DNA of 47,638 nucleotides, from NCBI GenBank assembly GCA_045116675.1, contig JBGUMF010000033.1:1-47638 (forward strand), given 5' to 3'. The DNA comes from F23-D06 sp045116675 (lineage in GTDB: Bacteria; Bacteroidota; Bacteroidia; Bacteroidales; WCHB1-69). This document shows, piece by piece, positions 24,049 to 31,061 of the stretch. Positions within the stretch are counted from its first letter, which is position 1. Each line of letters starts with the position of its first letter. The position numbers and the translations under genes are program-made. The notes beneath the pieces are model-generated. The model saw only the letters and a program-made list of their open reading frames with translations. It was not told the DNA's origin and did not search any database.

Positions 24049-24966
24049 CTATTTCAACAACATCAGGATGGTTTCGGGGGAGGTGGTCATCTCGGTTATC
24101 GCGCAAAGGCCGACACCCATGTCCTTTAGACTGGCACCGAGAAGATGAACCTTGTCGTCGATAATCAGGAAACGGTCGTGGTTGCGGTGAGAGAGTTGAA
24201 TAAATTGGATTTCGGGATATTGTTCGTTGTGCTTTTTCAGATCGGTGAGGAATTGTTCGTTATAGCGGGTGTGGATGGTGGCCGAAATGCCATCGGCGCG
24301 CTTGGTGAACAAAGAAAGAACGCGGTCGTCAACAAAATTATCAATTAAGATGATTCGGTTTTTGGCGCTACGAACCAAATAGGAAACATATGCCCATGCA
24401 TCCCACACGCAGCCTGTTGGGAAGATCTGTTCAGGGAGCATCTTGGGAGAAAGCTTGTCAATCCTATCAAGAATAAGTTCGATCTTTCCGTCAGTTTCTT
24501 GTTGATGGTGCTCGATATTGACAATGCGTTCGACCATTTGGATGCTTTGGTTCACGATTTGGGGAATCGCTGTGAAAGCTCGCATAATTTGAATGTTGAC
24601 ACCCACGGCAGTTTCTGAACGCAAAACACTGCTGAGCATTGCCACTCCGTTTCTAGTAAAAGCATACGGAAGATAACGAGCGCCGCCTCTTCCGTTTGAG
24701 GTCGCAAATTGCGACCTCAAACGATTGTATTCTTCACGTGTTAATTTGAACATGAAATCTTCAGGGAACCTTTCAATGTTTCTATTAACTTGCTCCTTAA
24801 GTCTCTTATTCTTGACGTCATATAGTAACGCAAGGTCGCTGTCAAGGAGTATCGGTTGTCCCCTTACCACCCGTATCATTGCTGCTATGTCTATGTTTTC
24901 AAGGTGGTCGCAATTTGCGACCAGTTCAATAGCTTGCTGTTCCTTTTTGTCCTTTTTCTTTGCCAT
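24049..24966 (-). CDS. ORF6N-domain DNA-binding protein with PLD-like C-terminus
   Basis: The 305-residue protein (MAKKKDKKEQQ start) has an ORF6N/KilA-N-type DNA-binding domain at about residues 25-145: IRVVRGQPILLDSDLALLYD, NRNIERFPEDFMFKLT, and YLPYAFTRNGVAMLSSVL. ORF6N came from phage antirepressor-like proteins. Residues about 180-305 look like a different module, with LIDNFVDDRVLSLF and HDRFLIIDDKVHLLGAS. The latter has an HxRx4D pattern close to the HxKx4D of PLD-family phosphodiesterases, but Lys is replaced by Arg, so activity is uncertain. A promoter at 24985-24992 moves the start from 24996 to 24966. Its coding sequence holds two copies of a palindrome GGTCGCAAWTTGCGACC. It is a lone gene; regulation of itself is a guess. 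Confidence 0.87.
   Translation of the reverse strand: MAKKKDKKEQQAIELVANCDHLENIDIAAMIRVVRGQPILLDSDLALLYDVKNKRLKEQVNRNIERFPEDFMFKLTREEYNRLRSQFATSNGRGGARYLPYAFTRNGVAMLSSVLRSETAVGVNIQIMRAFTAIPQIVNQSIQMVERIVNIEHHQQETDGKIELILDRIDKLSPKMLPEQIFPTGCVWDAWAYVSYLVRSAKNRIILIDNFVDDRVLSLFTKRADGISATIHTRYNEQFLTDLKKHNEQYPEIQFIQLSHRNHDRFLIIDDKVHLLGASLKDMGVGLCAITEMTTSPETILMLLK
24693..24723. repeat. Perfect 31-bp palindrome inside the ORF6N gene
   Basis: Left arm CGTTTGAGGTCGCAA (24693-24707), centre A, right arm TTGCGACCTCAAACG (24709-24723), with no mismatch. On the coding strand the region encodes NRLRSQFATSNG. Its core GGTCGCAAATTGCGACC recurs at 24906-24922 with the centre base changed. Confidence 0.95.
24905..24923. 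repeat. Second palindrome in the ORF6N gene, same 17-bp core
   Basis: Arms TGGTCGCAA (24905-24913) and TTGCGACCA (24915-24923) with centre T. Encodes ELVANCDHL. The reading frame is shifted by one base relative to the other copy, so the shared DNA is not forced by protein sequence. Centres are 206 bp apart. Confidence 0.93.
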
Positions 24967-24984
24967 AGGTGTGAATTCTGCCTG

Positions 24985-24992
24985 CAAATTTA
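24985..24992 (-). promoter_or_regulatory. -7 element TAAATTTG for the ORF6N gene
   Basis: The plus strand reads CAAATTTA; the minus strand TAAATTTG fits TAnnTTTG. It lies 19 bp from the ATG at 24966 and decides the start of the gene. Confidence 0.75.
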
Positions 24993-25069
24993 ACACATAA
25001 ATCCTCTTCTGTCAAGGGCTTTTCAATTTTCCGCATCTCCCTGATCTCTAATCAAATCCACATCTCAAT

Positions 25070-25095
25070 TTAACAATTGATTTTTGAATTGTTAA
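25070..25095. repeat. AT-rich inverted repeat TTAACAATT/AATTGTTAA
   Basis: Nine-bp arms (25070-25078, 25087-25095) around an 8-base loop. It is similar to the larger palindrome at 44405-44436, which shares the TTAACA core. Confidence 0.7.
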
Positions 25096-25164
25096 TTTTT
25101 TAGATAGAATTTAGCAGGAAAGGAGGGCGTGGGTGTCAATGTTACGTGGTTGCCAAACGCGATG

Positions 25165-25191
25165 TATGGCTGTCGCTATACGACAGCCATA
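25165..25191. terminator. Hairpin after the kinase gene, likely terminator or attenuator
   Basis: TATGGCTGTCG (25165-25175) and CGACAGCCATA (25181-25191) form a perfect 11-bp stem with loop CTATA. It is about 30 bp beyond the stop of the minus-strand kinase gene. No T-run follows, so a factor-aided stop or mRNA 3'-end protector is as likely as an intrinsic terminator. Confidence 0.55.
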
Positions 25192-25223
25192 GAAAGACAT
25201 TTAACCCCTTAGAGGATATTTCA

Positions 25224-25763
25224 TTAAAACGTCAGAATCTTGTCTATCGTTTGATTATAGTCCGAGTCGATTACCACAATCCGCTCGCCACTTTTCTGAC
25301 ACCCTTCCATATAGGCGTGATTGTCTTTTTTAAGGTTGTCAATCGTGCAGCAAGTGTCGTCCAACCTCTCCTCAATTACAGAGCTGTTTGCCTTTATTTC
25401 AGTGAAATGAGTCTCGATATAATCGTCGGTCATGGCAAGGCATACATACTGGATGGAAGGCAAATAGGTCTCCTCAAAGTCTTTTCGCCAATCAAAGGGG
25501 ATATAGCAGCCCTCCACGATAAGGTTCTGTCTGTTCTCGATTGCAGTCTTTACCATCTCCCGGACAATCGGCCACAGATATTCCGTAAGCGCATCATCGT
25601 CCTCTGGTGTCAGATCCGTTTTGCCACTACGGATCAGTCCCATCTTCAGATGGTCGATGGAGAGATAGGGATAGCCGTATTTTTCCAGCATCTTCTGCGC
25701 CAGCATCGTTTTGCCCGTGTACGACGCGCCTGTGATCAGTATTATCGTGGGGTTGTTTTTCAT
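25224..25763 (-). CDS. P-loop kinase, unknown substrate
   Basis: The 179-residue protein has a Walker A loop at ITGASYTGKTMLAQKML (residues 9-25) and a kinase-like layout: YLSIDHLKMGLIRSG then NLIVEGCYIP as a probable Walker B/substrate segment. It resembles small zeta-toxin/AAA_33 or 2-phosphoglycerate-kinase-type P-loop kinases; the substrate cannot be told. The start at 25763 puts the P-loop near the N-terminus as usual. It is the last gene in the hipB-hipA-CAT run, 37 bp after the CAT-like gene. A role with HipBA is only inferred from position. Confidence 0.8.
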   Translation of the reverse strand: MKNNPTIILITGASYTGKTMLAQKMLEKYGYPYLSIDHLKMGLIRSGKTDLTPEDDDALTEYLWPIVREMVKTAIENRQNLIVEGCYIPFDWRKDFEETYLPSIQYVCLAMTDDYIETHFTEIKANSSVIEERLDDTCCTIDNLKKDNHAYMEGCQKSGERIVVIDSDYNQTIDKILTF

Positions 25764-25800
25764 TTGAGGACAAAGTTTACAAGTGCAAAAACACAATGAC

Positions 25801-26421
25801 TCATTGCAAAGCAATGATGGTTTGCTGCAACCTCTCCAAAAACCTTGCCGCGTCGCCGCCGTCCATCTGCACGTGGTGGAACTGGAACGAGACCGGCAAC
25901 AGCGTCTTGAACCCGCTTTTGCGGTATTTGCCCCACATCACCATCGGGTTGAGAAACTTGTCGGTGTATTGGTTCACAATGCAGTCGAGCTCGGTCTGGA
26001 TCATGGCGGAGGTGCCGACAATCATGTAGCCGTCGAGGAAGCTGCTTTGGCACTCCTCCGCCACCTTGGTGGTCAACTCCAGGTAGTCGCGGTTGAACTG
26101 CTGCAGGTCTTCGGTATAAGGGATGTCGCAGGAGTTGATGCCGCCCTTGCGGTTGCGCACCACCACGTTGATGGCGATCTGGTCGTACTGGTACAGCTTT
26201 CCGTTCTCCGGCAGCAGATGCAGCTCTTCCGTCCCGGTGGCCGCCTTGCCGATGCACCAGCACATCAGCGTGTTGAACTTCACGCCGGTCTTCTTGCTGA
26301 TATTCATCAGTTTGCTAACATTCATCGTCTTCACCAACGTCACCATCGGCATGGGCGCGGTCATCCACATTTCAAAGGCAAACGCCCGCTTGGTTTCTTC
26401 AGGGTTGATTTGTTGTTTCAT
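25801..26421 (-). CDS. Chloramphenicol-acetyltransferase-like enzyme
   Basis: The 206-residue protein matches the CAT family in length and pattern: FNTLMCWCIGKAA near residue 49 and, near the C-terminus, PVSFQFHHVQMDGGDAARFL, whose HHxxxDG box holds the catalytic histidine. CAT enzymes move acetyl from acetyl-CoA to a hydroxyl. Many chromosomal CAT-like proteins in this phylum have no proven drug activity, so resistance should not be assumed. It starts 9 bp after hipA and so is probably co-transcribed with hipBA, an odd pairing. No signal peptide; cytoplasmic. Confidence 0.88.
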   Translation of the reverse strand: MKQQINPEETKRAFAFEMWMTAPMPMVTLVKTMNVSKLMNISKKTGVKFNTLMCWCIGKAATGTEELHLLPENGKLYQYDQIAINVVVRNRKGGINSCDIPYTEDLQQFNRDYLELTTKVAEECQSSFLDGYMIVGTSAMIQTELDCIVNQYTDKFLNPMVMWGKYRKSGFKTLLPVSFQFHHVQMDGGDAARFLERLQQTIIALQ

Positions 26422-26430
26422 TTTTAAGGA

Positions 26431-27939
26431 TTATTCTTTTTCGATTTTGGGCAAAAGAAACTGTCTTACCAGTTCTTTGATCCGTTCTTCCGTCAACTTT
26501 GAAGGTCCGGTTTCAGTTATCTCATCATGCTCCGGCGTGCCCTTACGGATGATGTACTTCAACGCCTTGCCATCGATGGTGGCGAGCAGGTGGTAGTTGC
26601 CCTTGAATTGCATCTCCACACGGGCATTTTCAATGCTGTGACCGGAAACATCAACGTAGCCTACTGCGACATCGGCTTTCTCCAGTCCCCATGCGTCGAG
26701 GTTGTGAGCGAGCGTGTTCTCCACAGCGGAAATCCATCGTCCCAACACACCATTACGCTCGGCAATGGGACGAAATTCCGAAACAGCATCGGCGACCTCG
26801 TGAATAATGCTCTCTGCTTTGCGGATCCCGTTCTCAGCAGCCAGCTCCCTGACATCCTCAAGGGTAATGTCCGTATATTTTCCATGAATCATCAGACAGT
26901 GCTGCGTTTCAAGGAGAAAACCACCTGTATTGAAAATATAGGTCAAATCGTAAGCAGGTGAAAGCCGCCAACGGCCCTGATTATCCATGATGAACGAAAA
27001 GTTCTTGTAATGGTCGTCGGTATTGTTGGCCAAAATATTGAACACCATGCGGCGGAAGACTTCTTCGCAGTCAAGTTCAGAGAGCCTCATCTTGCGACAA
27101 ACCCACAGCAGGCGTTCGTAGCTGTCGGCTTCGGGATAGAGGGCGGCCAAGGTCTGGAGATGAAGTTTGTTTTCACCGTCTCGGTCGAACCTTTTGGTCA
27201 CGAAATGGCGTTCTCCCTCAACATCCATCATCCAACACGGCATCATCTTTATTCCTGCCTTTGTCGCCATTTCATAGTAGGACATTTCAAGTTCGGCAGT
27301 TGAGCGCTCCTTGACACCGAATTTCAGGATGCAGTAATCGAATCCAGTCAGTTCGCCCACCTGACCGCTGCGGATTTCCCCTGTCTCCCGGTTGATAGCA
27401 ATGATGGCTTTGGGCTGCCGTCCGCCCGCGGAGGTGCCGACCGCCATCAATGCCTGCATCGTGAGCGACTGCTCAGGATCAATGTACGCATTTTCGCGTT
27501 GCGTATAGATTTTGCCTGCCAGCTCAATCAAGGATTTCAGATTGATGTTTTCTAAGGATGAAAAGTTGGAGGTTTCGGGAAAGAATTCCAGTGCTCCCAT
27601 TGCCCGCTTTCCGATGAATGCCAGCTTGTCTAGGGATGTGATCTCTCCCATTTTGATGCCTTGCTGTCTCCGCCATTGCTCAAAGATTTCATTTCCCCAG
27701 GCATCGGGCAGCGAGTCGGCCAAAAACGGCGGCAGATTCTGGTAAATCTTCTCCGAAGCACCATATATCGGGCGTAAGTTCTGCGGCAGTTTGATGGACG
27801 CATCAAGCGGCGAGATGTCCAGTCCGGTCTCCACCCAGTCGCGATTGTACTCAAAATAGGGTCGTTTCCGGCGCGGGTCAATGCACAACCGTCCCACCTC
27901 ACGGCCCCACAGCATCACCTTCAGTATTTGTGTCGTCAT
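26431..27939 (-). CDS. hipA: HipA-type serine/threonine kinase toxin
   Basis: The 502-residue protein has the HipA N-terminal domain (LPPFLADSLPDAWGNEIFEQW, residues 69-89, as a family mark) and HipA-C kinase motifs: GTSAGGRQPKAII near residue 168 (nucleotide loop), FVTKRFDRDGENKLHLQTL near 246, NNTDDHYKNFSF near 305 (catalytic Asp), and LSPAYDLTY near 326 (metal Asp). E. coli HipA phosphorylates glutamyl-tRNA synthetase and causes persistence. It is longer than E. coli HipA (440). Its antitoxin gene is 9 bp upstream. The target in this organism is unknown. Confidence 0.95.
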   Translation of the reverse strand: MTTQILKVMLWGREVGRLCIDPRRKRPYFEYNRDWVETGLDISPLDASIKLPQNLRPIYGASEKIYQNLPPFLADSLPDAWGNEIFEQWRRQQGIKMGEITSLDKLAFIGKRAMGALEFFPETSNFSSLENINLKSLIELAGKIYTQRENAYIDPEQSLTMQALMAVGTSAGGRQPKAIIAINRETGEIRSGQVGELTGFDYCILKFGVKERSTAELEMSYYEMATKAGIKMMPCWMMDVEGERHFVTKRFDRDGENKLHLQTLAALYPEADSYERLLWVCRKMRLSELDCEEVFRRMVFNILANNTDDHYKNFSFIMDNQGRWRLSPAYDLTYIFNTGGFLLETQHCLMIHGKYTDITLEDVRELAAENGIRKAESIIHEVADAVSEFRPIAERNGVLGRWISAVENTLAHNLDAWGLEKADVAVGYVDVSGHSIENARVEMQFKGNYHLLATIDGKALKYIIRKGTPEHDEITETGPSKLTEERIKELVRQFLLPKIEKE

Positions 27940-27948
27940 AGCCGAATA

Positions 27949-28263
27949 TTATTTGGAGGAAGAATGTCGGATGCGCTGGGCCTTTTTTCCACTCTCTTTA
28001 ATAAGATACGGAGAATCAGGAAGTTCCGGCAGCATTTCATCAAGATTGTTGATGCAACCGATGGCCTTCATCAAAAGCAGGAAGGTGCTGAGCGACAAAT
28101 TGGGCACCCTGCCATTCTCAAATTTGTGGATAGTATTCACTGTCAATCCCGATTGCTCTGCCACCTCTTTCTGCGTCATATTGGAACGCATGCGGTAATC
28201 CTTAAAGCGGACACCCAGCATCTGCACCAACTCAGGAATCGAATATTCGTAATAGTCTGCCAT
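27949..28263 (-). CDS. hipB: HipB-like XRE antitoxin
   Basis: The 104-residue protein carries an XRE helix-turn-helix at about residues 17-75, with MTQKEVAEQSGLTVNTIHKF and ENGRVPNLSLSTFLLLMKAIG. A Lys/Arg-rich tail follows. Such antitoxins bind HipA and repress the operon. It lies 9 bp before hipA. A long 5' UTR of about 80 bp contains a 9-bp-arm inverted repeat (28295-28325), a likely operator. Promoter at 28349-28356. Confidence 0.93.
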   Translation of the reverse strand: MADYYEYSIPELVQMLGVRFKDYRMRSNMTQKEVAEQSGLTVNTIHKFENGRVPNLSLSTFLLLMKAIGCINNLDEMLPELPDSPYLIKESGKKAQRIRHSSSK

Positions 28264-28294
28264 AATCCATTATAATTTAAATTAATCGATAAGA

Positions 28295-28325
28295 TTATTT
28301 ATAAGTATTTTTCAACTATAAATAA
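28295..28325. promoter_or_regulatory. Candidate operator in the hipBA 5' UTR
   Basis: TTATTTATA (28295-28303) and TATAAATAA (28317-28325) are exact reverse complements with a 13-bp spacer. They lie between the -7 element and the hipB start, where HipB would block transcription. It does not match the E. coli hip operator sequence. Confidence 0.6.
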
Positions 28326-28348
28326 ACCAATAATTGTGTTTAACGCGG

Positions 28349-28356
28349 CAAAGATA
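28349..28356 (-). promoter_or_regulatory. -7 element TATCTTTG for hipBA
   Basis: The plus strand reads CAAAGATA. It is an exact TAnnTTTG match 86 bp from the hipB start. Confidence 0.8.
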
Positions 28357-28427
28357 CGACTTTTTTTTTTAAGAAATCAAACCGGAGAGAAAAAAAATAC
28401 TATTTCTTTCGCAAGGAATTTTACGAT

Positions 28428-29015
28428 CTATCTCCTCTTGAACACCACCAACTCTGCATCCGCGCCGTCCTTGCCGTACTCGCTCACGAGGATGTTGTGC
28501 TCGTCGCAGGCAATGCCGAAACAGCGACCGTCTCCTTTTTCGACCTGATTGCCCCAATAGGTGGCGTTATCGTCGAGGAGTTTCACCTTGTTGCCGTTGA
28601 TGACATACTCCATGTTGACGAACGAGCCCTGCAGCACGAAGAGGTTGTCGATGCGCGGCATATCCTTGATGCCCAATGCATTGACCTCATCAATAAGCTG
28701 TTGCTTGATGGGCGAGGTGGCGTGCGGAAGCTGGTCGGCGGGCAGCTGCCAACGTTTCAGATTGGGGTAATACTGGCGCAGTACCTCTTTGTAATCTTCA
28801 CGGCTGAGGTTTTGACCGGTGTTTTTGTTGTACTCCTCCACAAACTGCGCACAGAACTCCACCATCTCCTCCATCGTGAAGTCGCCGGTGAAGGCTCCGT
28901 CTTTGTAGCAGTAGATGCAGTATTCCTGGTTCTTGCTGCCGTCGGCGTTGGTGCCGAGGATTTCCGGGGTGAGCGGCATTCCGCAGCTTTGGCAAAAATG
29001 TTGTTCTTTTTCCAT
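28428..29015 (-). CDS. Zinc-ribbon protein, unknown function
   Basis: The 195-residue protein begins MEKEQHFCQSCGMPLTP and has a second pair in EYCIYCYKDG, forming a four-Cys putative zinc ribbon at about residues 8-39. A helical segment follows (FTMEEMVEFCAQFVEEYNKN), then a C-terminal portion (about residues 95-195) that is mostly beta and unrecognised. The ATG at 29015 is preferred because the Cys motif begins right after it; 29048 is possible. Zinc-ribbon proteins of this type are common in anaerobes, without a proven role. Confidence 0.82.
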   Translation of the reverse strand: MEKEQHFCQSCGMPLTPEILGTNADGSKNQEYCIYCYKDGAFTGDFTMEEMVEFCAQFVEEYNKNTGQNLSREDYKEVLRQYYPNLKRWQLPADQLPHATSPIKQQLIDEVNALGIKDMPRIDNLFVLQGSFVNMEYVINGNKVKLLDDNATYWGNQVEKGDGRCFGIACDEHNILVSEYGKDGADAELVVFKRR

Positions 29016-29042
29016 ATTTATGACGTTTTTTGTTCTGGACTG

Positions 29043-29073
29043 CCCCACACTGCGGCTATCGCCTTGTGTGGGG
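29043..29073. repeat. Hairpin CCCCACAC/GTGTGGGG
   Basis: Arms 29043-29050 and 29066-29073, loop of 15 bases with a small internal GGC/GCC. It lies between the zinc-ribbon gene and the dispersed element at 29083. No T-run on either side. Confidence 0.65.
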
Positions 29074-29082
29074 TTAATTGCA

Positions 29083-29129
29083 CTACCGAGCTCTTGCCCC
29101 TAACGGGACTGCTCAAGGAATATGTTTTA
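29083..29129 (+). repeat. Dispersed intergenic element, copy 2
   Basis: Begins CTACCGAGCTCTTGCCCC and ends near ATGTTTTA; matches 4330-4375 in order and spacing. Stems: GAGC (29088-29091) with GCTC (29111-29114), CCC (29098-29100) with GGG (29105-29107). Followed by an imperfect simple repeat (about 29150-29184) of ATTCACT-like units. Confidence 0.6.
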
Positions 29130-29175
29130 ATATATTCATTGACTATTCTGATTACTATTCACTGATCACTGCTCA

Positions 29176-30459
29176 CTATTCACTAATCTCGATCGGGTGT
29201 GCATTCGTTACGAGAATCACACCATCGTAAAGTTTGGCGGGGGAAACCCAATCGCGGTATGCCATGGGGAATACGGCCATGAGTGGGCTGTAGCCTTCGC
29301 CCACATCGCCCATCCAAGTGTAATCTGACATCCGAAAGAATAGTTCAGTGCTTTCCGGAATCGTGTTGAAATCGAGTAAGCAGGTTTCATATCCGCATTT
29401 TTTGGCGGCTTCGGCCAGCGGGTCGTTGGAAAAGAAGGTGTGGTTTCTCCGCTTCATTTTGTTGGTGAGTTTCGGCAGACTAACCCGCGCCTTGAAGAAG
29501 TCGGTGCCGATGGCGAAATAGGCCTCCCCAAGTTCGTCGAACAACAATGCGCCCAGGGCCTTGCCATCCTTGCCGTAGTCGTGTCGACGTTCAATGTGCC
29601 CGTTATGTCCGGTGATGAAGATGCACTCGTTGCCGCGGGCCTCCTCCTGCGCCATAATCCAGTGCGTGTTCACAAACATCAGTGAGTCGCGCAGCAAAAT
29701 TCCCTTCGACATGTCGTCTCTGACTTTCCCAATGGCGATGTTTTGGAGCAAAACATCCGCGAAATGCACCGCCTGCGCCGTTGTGGAGTCGTTCAGTTGC
29801 AGTAATTCCTGCTTTACCGTCTCTATCACCTTCGTTCTTTGATCGGAAGTGTAAGAAGCTGAGAATCCGTCTGTTGATTTATCCCACAACTTCTCTAGAT
29901 CCGCCGTCGGCAATGCGTATGCCTTAACGGCTTCCAGCAGATATCGGTAGCTGTACTCGCAGCGCTGCATGTCGAATCCGTAAAAGCGAAGGTCGTCCCC
30001 CTCGGCGGCGGTTTCGTTATACTTCCGCATCCATTCGATGAGGTTCGCCATCTCCTTAGTCCGGTAAATGGTGAAGCCGATGGCTGCAGCGGCCTCCTCC
30101 GCAGTGCCTTTCCCGTCGTGAATATATCGGTTCACCGCCTCGCAGCAGCCGTAGTCGCCCTCCAACGCAAACGCCCGTACGCCGTATTTCTCAACCAGAA
30201 TCTTGAAAACGTCCAACTTTAGCTGTTGGAACTCCGCATTTCCGTGCGTGGCCTCACCTAACGCAACAACACGCACACCATTACGAACGGTAAGGTCCGA
30301 AACGGGCTTGGCATATTTTACAAATTCTTCAGCGTCAATGGGTTTTACCTTTTTGAAGCCGCCGAAATAAGAGTAGAGGCCTCCACAAATGAGTGCCACC
30401 ATGAGCAGTGCCAGCAGAGTCCAACGGACAGGATGCTTTTTGGTTTCCTTGTTTTTCAT
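29176..30459 (-). CDS. Membrane-anchored erythromycin-esterase-like protein
   Basis: From this start the protein has 427 residues. One TM helix lies near residues 12-30 (WTLLALLMVALICGGLYSYF), so the rest is periplasmic. Family motifs are VALGEATHGNAEFQQLK near residue 65 and FITGHNGHIERR in the middle, with the conserved His/Glu residues of the erythromycin esterase superfamily. True Ere enzymes are cytoplasmic and open the macrolide ring; this anchored version may have another substrate (related proteins include succinoglycan-type and haem-uptake-like enzymes). The start was chosen because a promoter lies at 30481-30488 and the longer frame would run through it. No resistance claim is justified. 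Confidence 0.87.
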   Translation of the reverse strand: MKNKETKKHPVRWTLLALLMVALICGGLYSYFGGFKKVKPIDAEEFVKYAKPVSDLTVRNGVRVVALGEATHGNAEFQQLKLDVFKILVEKYGVRAFALEGDYGCCEAVNRYIHDGKGTAEEAAAAIGFTIYRTKEMANLIEWMRKYNETAAEGDDLRFYGFDMQRCEYSYRYLLEAVKAYALPTADLEKLWDKSTDGFSASYTSDQRTKVIETVKQELLQLNDSTTAQAVHFADVLLQNIAIGKVRDDMSKGILLRDSLMFVNTHWIMAQEEARGNECIFITGHNGHIERRHDYGKDGKALGALLFDELGEAYFAIGTDFFKARVSLPKLTNKMKRRNHTFFSNDPLAEAAKKCGYETCLLDFNTIPESTELFFRMSDYTWMGDVGEGYSPLMAVFPMAYRDWVSPAKLYDGVILVTNAHPIEISE

Positions 30460-30480
30460 ATTGCCATTTATTTCACGTGA

Positions 30481-30488
30481 CAAAAGTA
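30481..30488 (-). promoter_or_regulatory. -7 element TACTTTTG for the esterase-like gene
   Basis: The plus strand reads CAAAAGTA. It is 22 bp from the ATG at 30459 and fixes the gene's start. Confidence 0.8.
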
Positions 30489-30529
30489 CACAATACAAGA
30501 AGATGTGCTTTTCATATAACGGGAAAAAA

Positions 30530-31051
30530 TCATAGTTCCAGCCGCAGCACCCGGATCGGCCTTCCCTCCCCCTGGTACTGCGTCTCATCGATGCAGGTTT
30601 CGCCGGTGGGCACGAAGCCGCATTTCTCCATCACACGGCCCGACGCGGGGTTGTCGATAAAGTGGCCGCTGACGAGGGACATGATCTCCGTAGTCTTGCG
30701 GATGTGGTCCAGCATCAGTCGCAACGCCTCCGTGCAGATGCCCTGATTCCAATAGGGCTTGGCCACCCAATAGCCACAGATGGGCTCGTTCTCACGGGCG
30801 GGCAGCTTGCAGTCGCACGAAGGACCGTAGCCCATCGCGCCGATGGCTTCACCGGTCTCTTTCAGCTCAATGGCCCAGGTGTTTAGCGCATCGTTGAACA
30901 CGGTGCGGATAATCTCCAAGCTCTCCTCCACGCTTTGGTGCGGTGCCCATCCCGCGCGGGGACCCACCTCCAGGTCGGAAGCGTATTTGTAAAGCGTCTC
31001 GGCATCGCTCTCGCGCCACGGACGCAGTAAGATTCTTTCGGTTTCCATCAT
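30530..31051 (-). CDS. GNAT-family N-acetyltransferase
   Basis: The 173-residue protein (MMETERILLRPWRESDAETL) matches the RimJ/RimL-type GNAT group: the N-terminal TERLxLRP-like start, GYWVAKPYWNQGICTEALRLML as the acetyl-CoA loop (with the Q/R-x-x-G feature) and a C-terminal NPASGRVMEKCGF. It transfers acetyl from acetyl-CoA to an amine; the substrate is unknown. It follows the SUMF1-like gene by 10 bp and is likely co-transcribed. Confidence 0.9.
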   Translation of the reverse strand: MMETERILLRPWRESDAETLYKYASDLEVGPRAGWAPHQSVEESLEIIRTVFNDALNTWAIELKETGEAIGAMGYGPSCDCKLPARENEPICGYWVAKPYWNQGICTEALRLMLDHIRKTTEIMSLVSGHFIDNPASGRVMEKCGFVPTGETCIDETQYQGEGRPIRVLRLEL

Positions 31052-31061
31052 ATTGTCTTGT

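Noticed and set aside
23890..24129. Plus-strand 79-residue reading frame
   Set aside because: No promoter, no motif, and it runs into the 3' end of the ORF6N gene on the other strand.
26431..27939. HipA-like gene as a pseudogene
   Set aside because: Frame is complete and all kinase motifs are intact; only longer than the E. coli protein.
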